Shown here in pieces: positions 35,248 through 50,019 of a stretch of DNA of 64,000 bases; the stretch's first letter is position 1; each line of letters opens with the position of its first letter. The stretch spans positions 8,290,501 to 8,354,500 of the forward strand of contig NC_080564.1 of the NCBI RefSeq assembly GCF_030253575.1. Direction: 5' to 3'. A program made the position numbers and the translations under genes. Below the pieces are notes generated by a model, which searched no databases, was not told the origin of the DNA, and saw only the letters and a list, made by a program, of their open reading frames with translations. The DNA is from Rhododendron vialii (Eukaryota; Streptophyta; Magnoliopsida; Ericales; Ericaceae).

Positions 35248-36588
35248 ATGGCTTTACAAAACATAGGTGCCAGCAATAGTGATGATGCCTTCTACAGGTA
35301 TAAGATGCCTAAGATGATTACCAAGATTGAGGGCCGAGGAAATGGTATTAAGACAAACATTGTCAACATGGTTGATATTGCAAAGGCTTTGGCACGGCCT
35401 CCTTCTTACACAACAAAGTATTTTGGTAATGAGCTGGGGGCACAATCTAAATTTGATGAGAAAACTGGAGTTGCACTTGTTAATGGTGGACATGACACTG
35501 TTAAACTTGCTGGTCTGCTGGAGAACTTTATTAAGAAGTATGTGCAGTGTTATGGCTGTGGCAATCCCGAAACGGAAGTCCTAATTACAAAAACTCAGAT
35601 GGTACAACTGAAGTGTGCAGCATGTGGTTTTGTTTCCGATGTGGATATGAGGGACAAGCTCACAACCTTCATATTAAAGAATCCACCTGAACCAAAAAAG
35701 GGATCGAAAGAGAAGAAGGCCATGAGGAGGGCTGAGAAAGAGCGACTGAAGGAAGGTGAGGCAGCTGATGAAGAGATGAAGAAGCTGAAGAAAGAGGTGA
35801 AGAAAAAGGGGCCTTCCACTTCTAAGGATGGGCCTGCAAAAGCCAGCTCCAACAAAAAGAAAGCCAGTGGTTCAGATGAGGAACGTACTCCACCCACTGT
35901 AAACCATGTTGATGAGAAAGAAGAGGATGGTGACGATGACGACGACGATGTCCAGTGGCAAACTGACACATCAGCTGAGGCGGCCCGCCAGCGCATCCAA
36001 GAGCAACTGAGTGCTGCTACAGCAGAAATGGTTATGCTTTCCACTAATGAGACCAATGGAGCAAGCCAGAGTCCAAAAACTGCGTCTCCGCCACCTGGGG
36101 TGAATCCCAAAGTTGAGAATGGAAACTCAAGCCATGAAAAGCTAGTGGAAGAGGTGAAAGCAAAACTGCAGAAGGGAGTTACTGCAAACCAACTCCAGTC
36201 TATCTTGGCATCATTTTCCGGATCTCCTCAGGATGTAATGACTGCTTTGTTTGAGGCACTCTTTGATGGGGTTGAGAAAGGGTTTGCAAAGGAGGTGGCC
36301 AAGAAGAAAGGATATTTGGCTGCTGCTGTTGCTGGGGATGAGGGATCACAGTTGCTTCTACTTCGAGCGATTGAGGCTTTTGTTTTGAAGCCTAGCGTAC
36401 CTGCTTTGAAGGAAGTGGCTGTATTTCTTAAGGCACTTTACGATGCTGATGTGGTGGTGGAGGAGTACGTTATGCAGTGGTATCAGGAAGGTCTGGCAGG
36501 TGGCAACAAGGACTCGCAGATGTGGAAGAATGTGAGGCCCTTTATTGAGTGGCTCCAGAGCGCAGAGTCTGAAACAGAGGAGGAATGA
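35248..36588 (+). CDS. EIF5: Translation initiation factor eIF5
   Basis: One uninterrupted 446-residue frame. It is the GTPase-activating protein for eIF2 in the 43S pre-initiation complex and also binds eIF2-beta and eIF3 through its C-terminus. The N-terminal eIF2-beta/eIF5 domain starts FYRYKMPK, with the GAP arginine finger at Arg17 (equivalent to yeast Arg15), GRGNGIKT (29-36) and a C4 zinc ribbon with Cys101, Cys104, Cys123 and Cys126. A charged Lys-rich and acidic linker follows (about 145-240, including a run of Asp). The C-terminal W2/HEAT domain (about 290-446) ends with the aromatic/acidic box QWYQEG...IEWLQ and ESETEEE. Length is typical for plants. Intronless CDS, complete, no defects seen. 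Confidence 0.97.
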   Translation: MALQNIGASNSDDAFYRYKMPKMITKIEGRGNGIKTNIVNMVDIAKALARPPSYTTKYFGNELGAQSKFDEKTGVALVNGGHDTVKLAGLLENFIKKYVQCYGCGNPETEVLITKTQMVQLKCAACGFVSDVDMRDKLTTFILKNPPEPKKGSKEKKAMRRAEKERLKEGEAADEEMKKLKKEVKKKGPSTSKDGPAKASSNKKKASGSDEERTPPTVNHVDEKEEDGDDDDDDVQWQTDTSAEAARQRIQEQLSAATAEMVMLSTNETNGASQSPKTASPPPGVNPKVENGNSSHEKLVEEVKAKLQKGVTANQLQSILASFSGSPQDVMTALFEALFDGVEKGFAKEVAKKKGYLAAAVAGDEGSQLLLLRAIEAFVLKPSVPALKEVAVFLKALYDADVVVEEYVMQWYQEGLAGGNKDSQMWKNVRPFIEWLQSAESETEEE

Positions 36589-37040
36589 TGGTTCTCAGCT
36601 TTTCATCAGTTGTGGTACTGTTCTTGCTATTTTCTAGTGTTTATGTTCGTGTCCGTGTCAGTCCAAACTACGAATAAGAGTTGTCACTTGATGATGGCTG
36701 TTTGGATGTAGGTTTTATTTGGTACTTCTGGTCTGGGAATTGGCTGTGGTTTTGCTTGCCTTTGTTGTGGCTCCCTTTATGTTGCGTCGTACTTGCTTTA
36801 ATCCGATAAGTAATTGCAGTTTGTTTCTGTGAATTGGATGCATTTTCTCTGATGAATGAATTGGCTGGTCTTCTCTATGCGAATGGTTGCTATGTGCATC
36901 TTAAGTTAACCTTCCGAATGGAGGGGAGAATGGGTTACCTTTCCAGAATCCTTTACTCTATTTGCTGCATTTATCCTTTGCTTGTACTGAAGTTGTAGGT
37001 TACTGGGTTCTGGCACACGCAAAAAAATGTAGATCATTTG
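36589..37040 (+). other. eIF5 3' untranslated region and flank
   Basis: T-rich sequence downstream of the eIF5 stop codon, of ordinary 3'UTR character. No gene or repeat recognised in it. Confidence 0.5.
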
Positions 37041-37048
37041 GTCAACTT

Positions 37049-37963
37049 TACCCTTTAAAACCTTTTCTCTGTTTTGTTTTCCATAAAAGAAAAAGCAGCT
37101 ATCATTTATTCATCTTGATTCTTCACACAAGATGACAATAGAAAATATATTTAAGGGTAAACTATAGTTAACCCCCTCTAACTAAGCCTCGCATGCACTT
37201 TGCCCCCTGTAACTTTTTTTTTTGGCACTCAACCCCTTCTAACTAACTTAAAATCAAACGGTCATAACTTCTTCGTCCGAAATCGAAAACATGCAAATTA
37301 TATATCGATTTTGAGGTCTTGAAGTCAGTTTTCCAATGACACCAAAATCACATCACGATTCAAAGCACACAGAAAGTTATGATCAAAACGGTCTTTCTGT
37401 CTACCAGCCTTTACTCTTTTGATCATAACTTTCTGTGTGCTTTGAATCGTGATGTGATTTTGGAGTCATTAGAAAGCTGACTTCAAGACCTCGAAATTGA
37501 TATATAATTTGCATGTTTTCGATTTCGGATGAAGAAGTTATGACCGTTTGAAGTTTTGACCGTTTGATTTTCAGTTAGTTAGAGGGGGTTGAGTGCCAAA
37601 AAAAAAGTTAGAGGGGGCAAAGTGCACGCGAGGCTTAGTTAGAGGGGGTTAACTATAGTCTACCCTATATTTAATGGATTGATATTGCACGCATTAACGC
37701 GTCCAAACTGAGATTTCTCAAAAGGCAGGAAAAATAGTGAAGTAAAGAAACCACCATACATGGAAAAAGGGTCAACCATGCCATTAAAAACTTGTTCTCT
37801 GTTTTGTTTTCCACAAGATTAAAAAAAATTAGCTATCATTATTCATCTTGATTCTTCACAAAGATGTGATATTAGAAAATTAAGGGATGGATATTGCCTG
37901 CACAACCGATCCCAAATGAGATTTTCTAAACAGGCAGGAAAAATACTGAAGTGAAGAAACCAC
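37049..37963. repeat. Tandem duplication, first copy split by a MITE
   Basis: The phrases TTCTCTGTTTTGTTTTCCA, AGCTATCATT(T)ATTCATCTTGATTCTTCACA, GAAAA and AGGCAGGAAAAATA(G/C)TGAAGT(A/G)AAGAAACCACCAT occur in the same order twice. The first copy spans 37049-37146 plus 37675-37762; the second spans 37790-37963. The first copy is interrupted by the 511-bp element at 37155-37665, so the second copy serves as the uninterrupted reference. Confidence 0.85.
37155..37665. mobile_element. Mutator-like MITE, 511 bp, 9-bp target duplication
   Basis: The terminal inverted repeats start GGGTA(A/G)ACTATAGTTAACC and remain nearly identical for 38 bases (one mismatch). The arms stay complementary over most of the element (for example ATCATAACTTTCTGTGTGC on the right pairs with its inverse on the left). 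TATATTTAA flanks both sides exactly (37146-37154 and 37666-37674). A 9-bp duplication with long inverted repeats marks the Mutator superfamily. No transposase. Confidence 0.92.
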
Positions 37964-38282
37964 CATTTTTTATTAGATTTCTTTCGTTTCCATGTTTCCG
38001 TAATCTGCAAATCAAAAGCAAGTCCTGGTAATCTCCTCTTCGGAGCAAACATGGAACAATTCTTGCTATTTATATCCATCTTTCACATCATTTTAGCCAC
38101 ATGTTTCACCGGAAGTGGTGTTGTATTTACACTGGAATTTTGGCACGGTACACATCTCATAGAAGCATTTTGTAAGACATAATAGATCAGCAGACCCATC
38201 GATTCCCCAGAAACATTATTACTCTTGCAACATTTCTCCGCCAAGAATAAATCTTGCACGGCGATGTATTAACCCGTTTCTG

Positions 38283-41111
<2,829 letters not shown>

Positions 41112-42500
41112 CCTTCAAATCACACGACTAATTCGTTTCACAAAGGAAGTAAAGAAAAACTATGAACAATCAAACCCTTTGTCCGGTCCCTTCTCTTTAC
41201 GAAGAATCTGGAAAATCAGGTCCCAATAAAACTACCTGCATCCAGAATAAGAAAACTATTTAGATACAGGTAAGCGGCAAGAAATGCAAAATAGTAAAAG
41301 AGGGATTTACCTTTATATAAAAGCCATACGGTGAGAATTAGACAACAAAAATCGCAAATGAGTAATCCAACGAATTTGAAACGAGTTTAAGAGGTAAGAC
41401 AAATGCCTACCTACATTCAAAGTAAAGAAACCCAATTGCCATGAGGAGAAAAGGAGCAAGATACATTAGAACGTATACAAACAACTGTGAATGGAATACC
41501 AAAAAACCAAGAATGTCAAAAAGAAAATAACATAAAAAGAGCCAATAAAGCAGGTGGAAGCATGGGCAGGAGTCAAAAGCCAACATTTAAGTAGCATAAA
41601 AACAAAAAGCTACAGCGAAACGAAACGAAAACAAATAAGGTGTAAAGCTGAACAATAAATGGAAAACAATCAAAGGTGAGGTAGCTTTACAAGAGAGCCA
41701 AAAAGTGCAGGGAAATAAAACAAGAAAGAGCAGAAGAAGAAAAATGGAACAAACCCCAGATTAATAGAAAAACAGCAAAACAAAATAAACCCAGTATTTG
41801 GGAAATTAGAGAAAGTCTACGTACAAAACTGTCGACTACAACTCCAGAAGACTGCATCCAGAGCCGCTCGATGCATGTGAACCCATGTGCATTGAACGGC
41901 TCCGGACACAATTGTGGTCGGGGCAGAACCGACATACGGATACGACACGCAACATAGAGAGAAAGAGGAGAGAAGAAAAAAGAAAACCCAGATTGTAAAA
42001 GCAGGGATGACCTTGAAAAAACAATGAAACGAACGAACGAGCAACGCGCAAGATTTGAAGATAAGTAGAGGGAGAGGGAGGGAAGCAAAAAGGTTACCAG
42101 AATGGGACTGGGATTTTCTGGGACAGAAGGGAATCCATTTTTTTCTTCTTGTTTATTTCGGGCTTTATATTCTTTCTTTGAATTAAGCAGTGCAGCTTTG
42201 TTCAGTTTGTTGGGATTTCAGCGTTTGGGATTTCTTGACGGTTTTGGGTTTTGGGAAGAAGCAAGAGATGGAGTGTCGGCATCGACATGTATTAGTAGCG
42301 GCAATCCATTCCAAGCCAACCAACGCACACCTATCGTGCAAATAAGATTCTTCTCTCTCTCTCTCTATCTCCAATTTTCTCTCTCCTCGTTGTGGGAGTG
42401 GAGAGTGGGGGGGAGACGGAAAGGTGAGGGTGGAGAGAGATTCTAACGGCCAACGCTTCCATGACTGCCACGATTCCCCCATTCTTCAGTTATGTGATGT
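41112..42500 (-). promoter_or_regulatory. RING-CH gene leader and promoter region
   Basis: This covers the region from the start codon to the presumed transcription start. (GA)n-like tracts on the plus strand (about 41955-41975, 42350-42365) read as pyrimidine-rich initiator-type sequence on the transcript strand. A 133-codon minus-strand frame (41687-42088) is hydrophobic and low-complexity with no family features; I treat it as non-coding leader or intron. No other gene. Confidence 0.4.
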
Positions 42501-43456
42501 TTGATTTTTACAGTTAGGAGGAGAAAACAGAAATGCTATGGGTACAACACACTTGTACATCACCTTGTGTGGGACCATTTTAAAGTCCCGCACAAATAAT
42601 CCGAGCCTTTTAATTGTTTAAAAAAAAAATTTGAAGGGTACTTGTGAAAAATCAGTTCAACTATATATGAGCAAGTGCTTGATCCATACATTCTTTATTT
42701 GGTCTCTAATCGAACGGACCAAAAAAATAATGCATGGATCGATCATGCACTTACCAATATCCAACAAAACTGATTTTTCTCAATAACCCTTAAAAAAATA
42801 TTTTGAACAAATTGAAAAGTTCAAAATATTTGTGTCGGACCTCAAAATGGGCCCCACGCAAGGTGTTGTACCCATAACAATTTTGAGGAGCATAATACTC
42901 CAAATTGTGAAGGTGCATTTTGCAACGATAAAGCGAATATTTTGTTCCCGTATGTGTTCATTTGATTAAAAATCTGGCAGATCGGGAAAAAATATCAAAA
43001 TTGTACGGAAAGTAAAATTTTGAGTATAAATTTTGTGTTTTTTAAGGGAAAATTATAAGAAAAAAATTTAATGAAAAAGTTAAAGCCGGGAGTCCAAAAA
43101 ATTTCTGTTAATTAAACATATGAAAAAGATTTAGAGATTAAATATTTTCCGATACTTTCCTTTTAATTTGAAGTGTCATGAGTTTTTGAAAGCATAGACA
43201 AGGCTCTGTTTGTTTGGGAGTAAAATATTTTTGGAAAATATTTTACCTATTTTTTGGTATTTTGTTGTGTAAAAAATGAGAAAAATATTTTACATGTAAA
43301 ACATTTTTCATTAATTGGATGAAAATGAAAGCCCTTAAATCTTCCGTAAGTTATTTTCTGAAATGAACCCGTTGTTTTCTACTGTACTCACTGCTTAGTT
43401 TTCAGTCCTAATCCACGTTCAGTTCCAATATTCCTTAGATCTTTCCACCGTTCAAG

Positions 43457-43495
<39 letters not shown>

Positions 43496-43536
43496 AGCTC
43501 CATTTGTTTTGATGTAAAATATTTTACATTGAAAAA

Positions 43537-43582
<46 letters not shown>

Positions 43583-44440
43583 GGAGCAGTGGTTTTTAAA
43601 TTCTTCATATTTTGGACCATTAAATTTGTACATATTTTTTCTATTGTTGAGATTTACAGGTAGTAAGACTAGAAATATATTTGGAAAGAATGATAAAATA
43701 AAAATAAAAATTGATATTTCCTAATCTTATTCTGATTCCTTATTTTCAATTTTTCCTTATTTTCCTAACAGTTATCAATCAAAAACGATTACCGTGATCT
43801 AGGTCTCTCTCTCTCTCTCTCTACGTGTGTGTGTGTGTGTGGGCCCTGTCATTTTTTATAATGTATTCAGATTGCTAAATGTTTAGTTGGTTAAGAGATT
43901 GAGGAGAAAAAATGATTAATTATATATTTGGTTATTTGATTCATTACAATATGTTAGTGGTATCAAATATATTGAGTTTGTTGCATCTTGATTCTAAGTC
44001 ATAATTTTATCTTCACTTTCATCGGGTTGAAAGTTGAAAGCCAACAAAAATATAAATGTGTTTGTGTTTTTGCAATAGAGTTAATTTTCATATTTAACTT
44101 AATTTTTTATAGTACATAACACAAGGGTGTTGGATCCATCCATATTTAACAAAAAAATAAGTTATTACAATGGATGATTACTTTGATCCAATGGTCTAGA
44201 TTCATTCTCCTCCTTTCAATAAAGTGCTCAGACTTTTTACACTTATTACACAATTGATGTATGGGTTTATTTACTCTTAACAATTGTACATTAATGCCTT
44301 TGTGATTTTTCAAAAAATAAAGAAAAATACTAAATTTTTTCAAATTCTTTGCTAATTTGAAAAATATATACATAGGAGAACGTTTCGAAGACACAAAAAA
44401 AGACTCTATATCTTAACCATTGAAGCCAATGTATGGCTGA
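42501..44440. other. AT-rich spacer with foldback and microsatellites
   Basis: At 42535-42884 a foldback element has ends TGCTATGGGTACAACAC and, from the right, TGTTATGGGTACAACAC. Its arms carry complementary GGTCCG and TTTTTGAACAAAT-like stretches. Near 43205 and 43500 related phrases (TAAAATATTTTACAT) recur. (CT)n occurs at 43458-43495, (TA)n at 43540-43578, and (CT)n(GT)n at 43803-43840. No gene recognised. Confidence 0.55.
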
Positions 44441-44451
44441 GATTAGAAGTT

Positions 44452-45240
44452 TATAAAAAACTACTTCTAGCCGCAAAATATTACTTCTGGCCGCGATGAA
44501 TAATTTTGCCCGCAAAGAATTATATTTGGCCGCGAAGAATTACTCTTGGCCGCAATGAATTACTCTTGGCCGAGAATTACTTTTAGCCACATTGAATTGC
44601 ACTTGGCCGCATCGAATTTCACTTAGCTGTATTGAATTACTTTTGGTTACATCAAATTGCACTTGGCCACATCGAACTACACTTGGCCGCATCGAATTGC
44701 ACTTGGCCGCATTGAATTGCTTTTGGCCACATCACATCGAATTGCAATTTGATGTGGCCAAAAGCAATTCGATGCGGTCAAGAGTATTTCGTAGCGGCCA
44801 AGTGCAATTCGATATGGCCAAGTGCAATTCGATGAGGCCAAGAGTAATTCGATACGGCCAAGTGCAATTCGATGAGGTCTAGAGCAATTTGATGTGGCCA
44901 AGTGCAATTCGATGCAGCCAATAGTAATTTTGTGCGCCAAGAGTAATTCTCCGCCGCCACGAGTAATTTTTTTTCGGCTAGGAGTAATTCTTTACGGCAA
45001 ATAGTAATCCTTTACGGCAAAGAGTAATTCTTCGCGGCCAGGAGTAAAATTTTGCGGTCAGGAGTAAATCTTTGCGGCCAATAGTAATTCTTCAAGGCCA
45101 GGAGTAATTTTTCACGATCACGGGTAATTCTTCGTGCCAGGAGTAATTTTTTGCGGTCAAGAGTAAAATTTTTACGACCATAAGTAATTCTTTGCGGCCA
45201 GGAGTAATTATTTGTGTCCAATAGTAATTCTTCACACCAA
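44452..45240. repeat. Inverted array of 20-bp units
   Basis: Left of about 44744, units of the form TTGCACTTGGCCGCATCGAA repeat with an exact 20-base period for many copies (clearest from 44597 to 44740). Right of it the same unit repeats in reverse complement (GGCCAAGTGCAATTCGATGC) to about 45235, diverging outward. The junction (about 44730-44760) is a near-perfect palindrome. About 39 units in all. Because 20 is not a multiple of 3, three units make a 60-base coding period, which explains the apparently long open frames here; I do not regard them as genes. Confidence 0.88.
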
Positions 45241-45301
45241 TAATGGGCTTATTGAAATATGCAATATGAATCTTTTTGAAAGATCTCATCTCGATGAGAT
45301 C

Positions 45302-46017
45302 TTGGGGTGAGCATGGATAGGATTGGTCTGGTTTTATAGTAATCCAATAACCAAACCACTACTTACGGATTATGAATATAGAGAACCAAACCAATCCATA
45401 AAATTCATAAAACCAAAACCAATCCAAACCATTCAAAGGCGGTTTGGTTTCGGTTTTAAACCACGGTTCGTTTAAAATTGAGATATCATTACTACAAACT
45501 ATTTTAAGTACTTAAAATTGCATAGATAACTTAAACTAAAAGTTATATTGAAATTAATATATTAAAATCATCAAAACTCACTAACATCAATCAACTAAAT
45601 AAGAATAGAATACATTAGAAAGTAAGTTACTGAGATAAAAGAGTAGGAAATCACTTTACTAAGCCCAAACCATGTATGTTTAGCGTAATGAAATTGTAGG
45701 AATAGAAAGTTTAGGAAATTAATATTGAAAGTGAAAGAAAAGAATAGGGTGGTGAAATAGAGTATTAGATAAGGAAATTAAGTTTATTAAGTATATCTAA
45801 ACAAATTATATACTATATGTGTGTGTGTCTATCATACGGTTCGGATTGGTTTGGAACCAGAACCATTAACGTAAATCCATAAACCAAACCATTTAACACG
45901 GTTTTTATTTTTTTTAAACCAAGACCTAACCACATCATTAAAAAACCAAACCAAATTATTCGGTTTGGATTGGTTTGGACTGGATTCACGGTTTCATGGT
46001 TATTTTGCTCACCCCTA
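45302..46017. mobile_element. hAT-like foldback element, about 716 bp
   Basis: Ends TTGGGGTGAGCA and, from the right, TAGGGGTGAGCA. Both subterminal regions are rich in AACCAAACC / GGTTTGGTT-type motifs in opposite orientations. AGATC occurs next to both ends, but a full 8-bp duplication is not visible. No transposase. The centre is AT-rich. Confidence 0.65.
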
Positions 46018-46105
46018 AGATCTTTTATACGGTGCAAAAAAAAAATCAAAAAATTATTGTTTATTTACATTATTTTTTAGTTTGAAAATACAAAATAAGT
46101 ATTTA

Positions 46106-46339
46106 CTCCCTCCGTTTCAAAATGAGTGATCTTTTTGGGATTTCGTACAATTTTAAAATGTTTATATCTTTCGATTTATGCAGTTTTATGTGATTTTGAA
46201 AACTTTGTTTAATAGAATTAATTAAAATCTATCAAACAAGATCCATATTGCATATTTTTTAACACTCATATTAAAATATATAAGTAATTGAAAATGATAC
46301 GCTTTTCCAAAAAGGTCACTCATTTTGGAACGGATGGAG
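46106..46339. mobile_element. Stowaway-like (Tc1/Mariner) MITE, 234 bp
   Basis: Terminal inverted repeats CTCCCTCCGTTTCAAAATGAGTG and, from the right, CTCCATCCGTTCCAAAATGAGTG, flanked by TA on both sides (46104-46105 and 46340-46341). CTCCCTCCGT ends and TA duplications are diagnostic of Stowaway elements. Confidence 0.92.
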
Positions 46340-46341
46340 TA

Positions 46342-48856
46342 TTTTTTAAAAAAGTGCTCTGGAACGGGGTCTAATTAACCTTTTCAACGTGGTTTATAAG
46401 ATGAATAGCTTCGATCATCAAATTGATAGCTCCCATAATCCTAATGTAGTAAATTGGCTGTAAGTTTAGTTGTAAAAGTGGGAGTATGAGTAGAATTTTC
46501 CATTCAAATAAGCAAATATTCTTTAAATTGTAGCCAACACCATAAAATGAAATTATATATTATTTTTTATATCTAAGTGTTTCAGACCAATTTACGCACA
46601 TTTCGACTAACCTTAGGGACAATAAATCCACCGTTCACTAATTATCTTCTCTACTAATCTTAAGGACCATAAACCCATCGTTCACTAATTATTGTAATAG
46701 GATAGAATTAATAAAATAAAATAAAATAGTAATGGATCACCCAAATTCCAAGGATATACAAAAATTGGAATTTTGTTTTTTTAACAAAAGAACTCTTATT
46801 ACAGAAGTAAAAGAGGAAACCGGTTAAACCCGGTTTGACTACAGGCTGCTCGAACCAAAACGGGATCAGAAGGTACAACTCAAATCAACACAACACCAGC
46901 TCCGGCGAAACGCCCCCGCCCATCCGATTTACAGAACGACGGCGATGACGGAAACTTCATCGCTTCTCCGACCAAAAAAGAAATTCGCAGCAACCGACTG
47001 ACGTCAAATTCGATCGAGCCCTAGACTCCTCACGAGCACCTAGGCAATCCGTTCTCGTCGAATTCTCCTCCACCGCGTGCTCTCGTCATGACTACAATGG
47101 TTCCTGTCCTCAATTCCTCTCGATTTCGCTGAGCTATATATATAACTGCGTAATGTTCGTATGCTTGTTGCATTTGCATGTTTATATGTATATTTTTTAG
47201 TTGTTCTGTGGAAGGTAGTACGCGGAATTGCATCTGATTCAGTTGAACTGAATTTCATAGGTCTGATTTTAAAAAAAAAAGAAAAAGAATTTCTTAGGTA
47301 GTGTTTGGTCGTATGGAATAAAAATTTGGAAGTTTTGCCTGGCCTCCCAACGGAATGACAATTCACCAAAATAATTGGTGAATTATGACCATCTTGTTTA
47401 GATCATGCCATTATTAGGAACCGTTACTATTTCAGAAAAAAATGATCATGGATTCTAGCTTCTTTTAAATGGACCGAACTTGGCCCTATATGTTTCTTTC
47501 TTGTCGATTTTTAGTGGTGTGGTGTGTGATGTTAGCATATGAAGCTTATGTGATTAGCGTGGGCATATTCCTAATTCTGCTGTCAACCTTGTTGATTTGT
47601 GGACGGTACAATCTGGAAAAGAATTAAGTTATTTAGCGAAATCCACGGCATTCACTTGGGAATTTAATGTTTCATTTTTTGGGGTGGTTTTGTAAGCTTT
47701 ACAGACTTAAATGTTTAATCTCTGATGAGAGTAGATGAAATATATTTCTCAGTAGCAAACGACTTTGTGTAATAGAACAGTTCAGACTGCAACTTGCAAC
47801 AGCTCAGTTAATTTGTAGGTAGGGCACATGATAAATAATGTACTTAACCACTGATTTAATAGTCTTATACAACACATTTAAAGCTTCTTCTTTTTAATCA
47901 TTTTGTTGGACATGTCTATTGTAGAAGTAGAATGGTCGATGCGTTAGTAGTAGTAGTGATGTGGTTACCTTAGATAGTAGCACTAACGAGAGGGCTGGAG
48001 CCTAGACCAAAATTAAGTTTAGAGACAATAGATTGAAGGACGTAGATTTCTTGGCTATCACGGAACACGATGCTCGAACTCTTTAAGACAACGGATTCAT
48101 GTAGTTGACCCCAATTGATTGGGACTAAGACTCGGTATGGTTTGGTTTTTTTTATTCTTTTTTTGTTTTGTGTGTGTCGGGGGGGTTTCAGAAGATGCAT
48201 GTTAATATATTATCACGGGTGAGCAGGACCGCTATGCGGGATCTACATGGGTGAGCATGGTGAAGTGCCATCGAGAAAATTTTCCATTAAAAAAAAAAGA
48301 AATTTCCTCTAAGAAAAGCATGCGGTAGTATTCAAAAGATGCATATTATCACCTGAGCTGCTATTGCGTACCTCTTGAGATAGATGCTCGAGAGTTGAGA
48401 TGCTAGCTTCAACTATTCTGAAACACACAAAGACATGAAGTAAAAATGAGAGAAGTACTATGTATTGTTGAGCATGGAATAGTTTCTAAGGATGGAAAGA
48501 GTGTTTACTGGGAATTATGTGAACCCCACCATTCAAGTGGCTTGGTTGGCTCCACATGTCTGTGTAAGTTTCTAGGAGAGGTTCATATTCCATTGATTAT
48601 CTTTATATGTGGTTTACTTTGTTAGTACGTTCATATTCTCTATCTGCACCTGTATTTGTTGTATAGTACCAATGAAACCTGTGTTTCATAAATTCATATC
48701 TATTGTTAAGTCATCATCTTTGGAGCACTGGCCATAATACATCTACCCCAGATGTAGTGACTTTCTACTTCAGACGGTTGTTACTTAAACCATTTCTGTT
48801 TTTAGATCAAGTTGTGCACAGGTATACATAGATGTAATGCAGAAGAAATATCAGAT
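46342..48856. other. Spacer upstream of the solo LTR
   Basis: No gene is convincingly recognised. The GC-richer part (46780-47110) has leader-like sequence and two very short ATG frames (near 46946 and 47089). It could hold the promoter and first exon of the HMG/SINA gene, whose upstream exon I cannot locate. The rest is ordinary AT-rich intron-like or spacer DNA. Confidence 0.35.
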
Positions 48857-49029
48857 TGTAGACACCCCAATTTGGGCTTCCAGATTAGTTTACTTACGGT
48901 TTTTGATTCCCCGATGATGAAATGGATCAAGAACACCCCGGGAATGATAGCGTGTTTGAGCTTTGAGTGTTTGCAAAACCCTTGAACCTAACCTAGCCTA
49001 AGCCACTTCAAAAACCAAAAACCCTACTG

Positions 49030-49153
49030 ATGTGCGCCAGGGCGCAACCATCCCGCACCAGGGCGCACCATCGCGCGCCCGACTCACTCCATCGCTCGAT
49101 TGTGCGCCAGGGCGCACCATCGCGCGACAGACTCACTCTGTCGCGCGACGGTC
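49030..49153. repeat. GC-rich tandem repeats in the solo LTR, cluster 1
   Basis: Two to three degenerate units with GCGCCAGGGCGCACCATCGC and a (T/C)CGCGCGAC end. Related to cluster 2. Confidence 0.8.
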
Positions 49154-49866
49154 AAACCTGCCACCAACTTTTCCTGAGGAGGACAGTTGGCCACCAATGC
49201 AACTCTCAGCAAGCCTCGTGGACTAGCTGAACTCCTCTCCTGGCACCAACCAGATTCACCCCCTCTCCCTATTTATACCCCCATGGGTCTTTCATTCAAA
49301 GGGTTCCAAAAATTGAAAGGCTAAGCACAAGCTCTAGTGCTTTTCTTCCAAACTCACAATCCTCCATTTTCACACTTCAAACCATCCAAGAACAAAGCTT
49401 GTTCTTTGCTTCTACCACTCAAACTCCTCAATCAAGCCTTCAAACATCAAAGTTCAAACACCTTTCAAACTCAAAACCGAAGGTATAGCTTACCTTTGTT
49501 CTGTTTTCTGTTCTGATCCCTGAGGGGGGCTGGCAGGGCCAAGGCTGGTAATCAATACCAGTTCTGGTCCTAAAGCTGGCAAGGTTTCAAAAACCGTCAT
49601 GGTAGGAACCAGCGCGTGATGGTCCCACTCTCTCGCGCGACACTCCGGTGCTGCATGCGATGGACCGCGTGGGGATTGGTGTCCTACTGTTTCATGCTTT
49701 ATTTTGTATATAGATCACTGTTAAGCATGTTAAAAACCAGTTTACTGCTTTCCTTTGTTAGAAATTGCTAGCCGTAGTTCAATTTGCATGTCTTCTGTTT
49801 TGGAGTACCCTTGGGATCATTCTGGACCTGTCCCAGAACCCAGAAATGTGTAAACCAAATACTGGT

Positions 49867-50019
49867 CCGCGCCAGGGCGCACCATCGCGCGCCTGACTGG
49901 CTCCATCGCGCGACAGTGCGCCAGGGCGCACCATCGCGCGCCAGACTGGCTCCCTCGCGCGACAGTGTGCTAGGGCGCATCCTCGCGCGCCAGACTGGCT
50001 CCGTCGCGCGATAGTATGC
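49867..50019. repeat. GC-rich tandem repeats in the solo LTR, cluster 2 (49-bp period)
   Basis: Three units starting at about 49867, 49916 and 49965, each holding GCCAGGGCGCACCATCGCGC, GACTGGCTCC and TCGCGCGACAGT, period 49 bases. CpG-dense and likely a methylation target. Open frames across it are periodic and not genes. Confidence 0.88.

Noticed and set aside
35595-36110. 171-codon minus-strand frame
   Set aside because: It is the antisense of the eIF5 charged linker; composition (Ser/Phe-rich) follows from the sense Lys/Glu/Asp codons, and no family features exist.
41687-42088. 133-codon minus-strand hydrophobic frame
   Set aside because: Lies in the leader region of the RING-CH gene, T-rich low complexity, no domain and no conserved start context.
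44592-44960. Long open frames with repeated W-P-H-R-I-A-L-type units
   Set aside because: They are translations of the 20-bp tandem array on both strands; the 60-base coding period is a by-product of the repeat.
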